Source: Pseudomonadota bacterium | GTDB taxonomy: Bacteria > Pseudomonadota > Alphaproteobacteria > Acetobacterales > Acetobacteraceae | Direction of reading: 5' to 3' | Length of the DNA stretch: 5,438 nt | Assembly (NCBI GenBank): GCA_021779655.1 | Contig: JAJYAF010000185.1 | Span: 1-5,438 of the forward strand | Shown here: piece after piece, positions 5,326 through 5,438 of the stretch | Position numbering within the stretch: the stretch's first letter is position 1 | Layout of the letters: each line of letters opens with the position of its first letter | Program-made: the position numbers and the translations under genes | The notes under the pieces: generated by a model | The model's input: the letters and a program-made list of their open reading frames with translations, nothing else | Database searches by the model: none | What the model was told of the DNA's origin: nothing

Positions 5326-5438
5326 GGGCGTTGTTGCATGAATCAAGAATGAGACGGTTTTGGCCCTGTCTGGGCGGAGGTTACTTGATCCGGACGGAGA
5401 GCGGCATGCCGAGGCTGGTCATCCGGTTGAGGGACTTG
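5326..5438 (-). mobile_element. partial insertion sequence, IS5-like, right-hand terminus in window
   Basis: Starting near GGGCGTTGTTGCATGAATC (5326-5344), the sequence resembles terminal inverted repeats of IS5-family elements of the IS903 type (GGCTTTGTTG...AATC). A transposase 3' end begins 55 bp further in, reading toward this terminus. The rest of the element is outside the window, so the family, exact end and target duplication cannot be confirmed. The nine bases just outside (5317-5325, ATGTAAACA) would be the duplication if this is an IS903-type element. Confidence 0.6.
5381..5438 (-). CDS. transposase, C-terminal end only (IS5-like)
   Basis: On the minus strand the last 18 codons read KSLNRMTSLGMPLSVRIK and then TAA at 5383-5381. 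An asparagine/arginine-led segment ending in Leu-Gly-Met-Pro followed by Ser-x-Arg is what I recall from the C-termini of IS903-type IS5-family transposases; the DDE catalytic region would lie beyond the window edge. The stop lies 55 bp from the inferred IS end, a normal arrangement. Identification rests on this short piece and the terminal repeat, so the family is tentative, and it cannot be said whether the full gene is intact. Confidence 0.55.
   Translation of the reverse strand, partial: KSLNRMTSLGMPLSVRIK

Overview
The window looks like chromosomal DNA from a GC-rich alphaproteobacterium. An acetic acid bacterium (Komagataeibacter/Gluconacetobacter-like) is my best guess, from the OprB-type porin, the NodB-type allantoinase and an IS5-like insertion sequence end; I cannot verify the taxon. 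It splits into two blocks that meet at a sharp breakpoint near 3507-3522.

Left block (21 to about 3515, + strand): an OprB-family outer-membrane porin, a hairpin-rich 90-bp spacer, then three tightly coupled genes. These are a PuuE-type allantoinase, an Asp/Glu/hydantoin (allantoin) racemase-family protein overlapping it by 14 bp, and an M20-family allantoate amidohydrolase/N-carbamoylase that starts on a GTG overlapping the racemase stop (GTGA). Together they read as a module for uptake and stepwise hydrolysis of allantoin or a related ureide: racemise, open the hydantoin ring, then release ammonia. The third enzyme is broken, with only about 152 native residues left, so the pathway as encoded here is probably incomplete.

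Right block (about 3520 to 5438, - strand): the first ~76 codons of a RecQ helicase running leftward into the breakpoint, a 328-bp gene-free stretch with several inverted repeats, a 201-aa protein with a basic Lys/Thr/Ala/Pro-rich N-terminal half, coiled coil and acidic tail, and an HU-type DNA-binding protein just upstream of it. The last two may be co-transcribed nucleoid proteins. The window ends inside an insertion sequence (from about 5326): its terminal repeat and the last 18 codons of a transposase that resembles the IS5 family.

The amidohydrolase and recQ both lost their 3' ends at the same point while running toward each other. The simplest explanation is a deletion between two formerly convergent genes; an inversion junction or a misassembly are alternatives. 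I saw no wholly new system. The points most worth checking are the double-truncation junction, the racemase-family protein lacking its second catalytic cysteine, the mutually exclusive hairpins between porin and allantoinase, and the HU/basic-protein pair.
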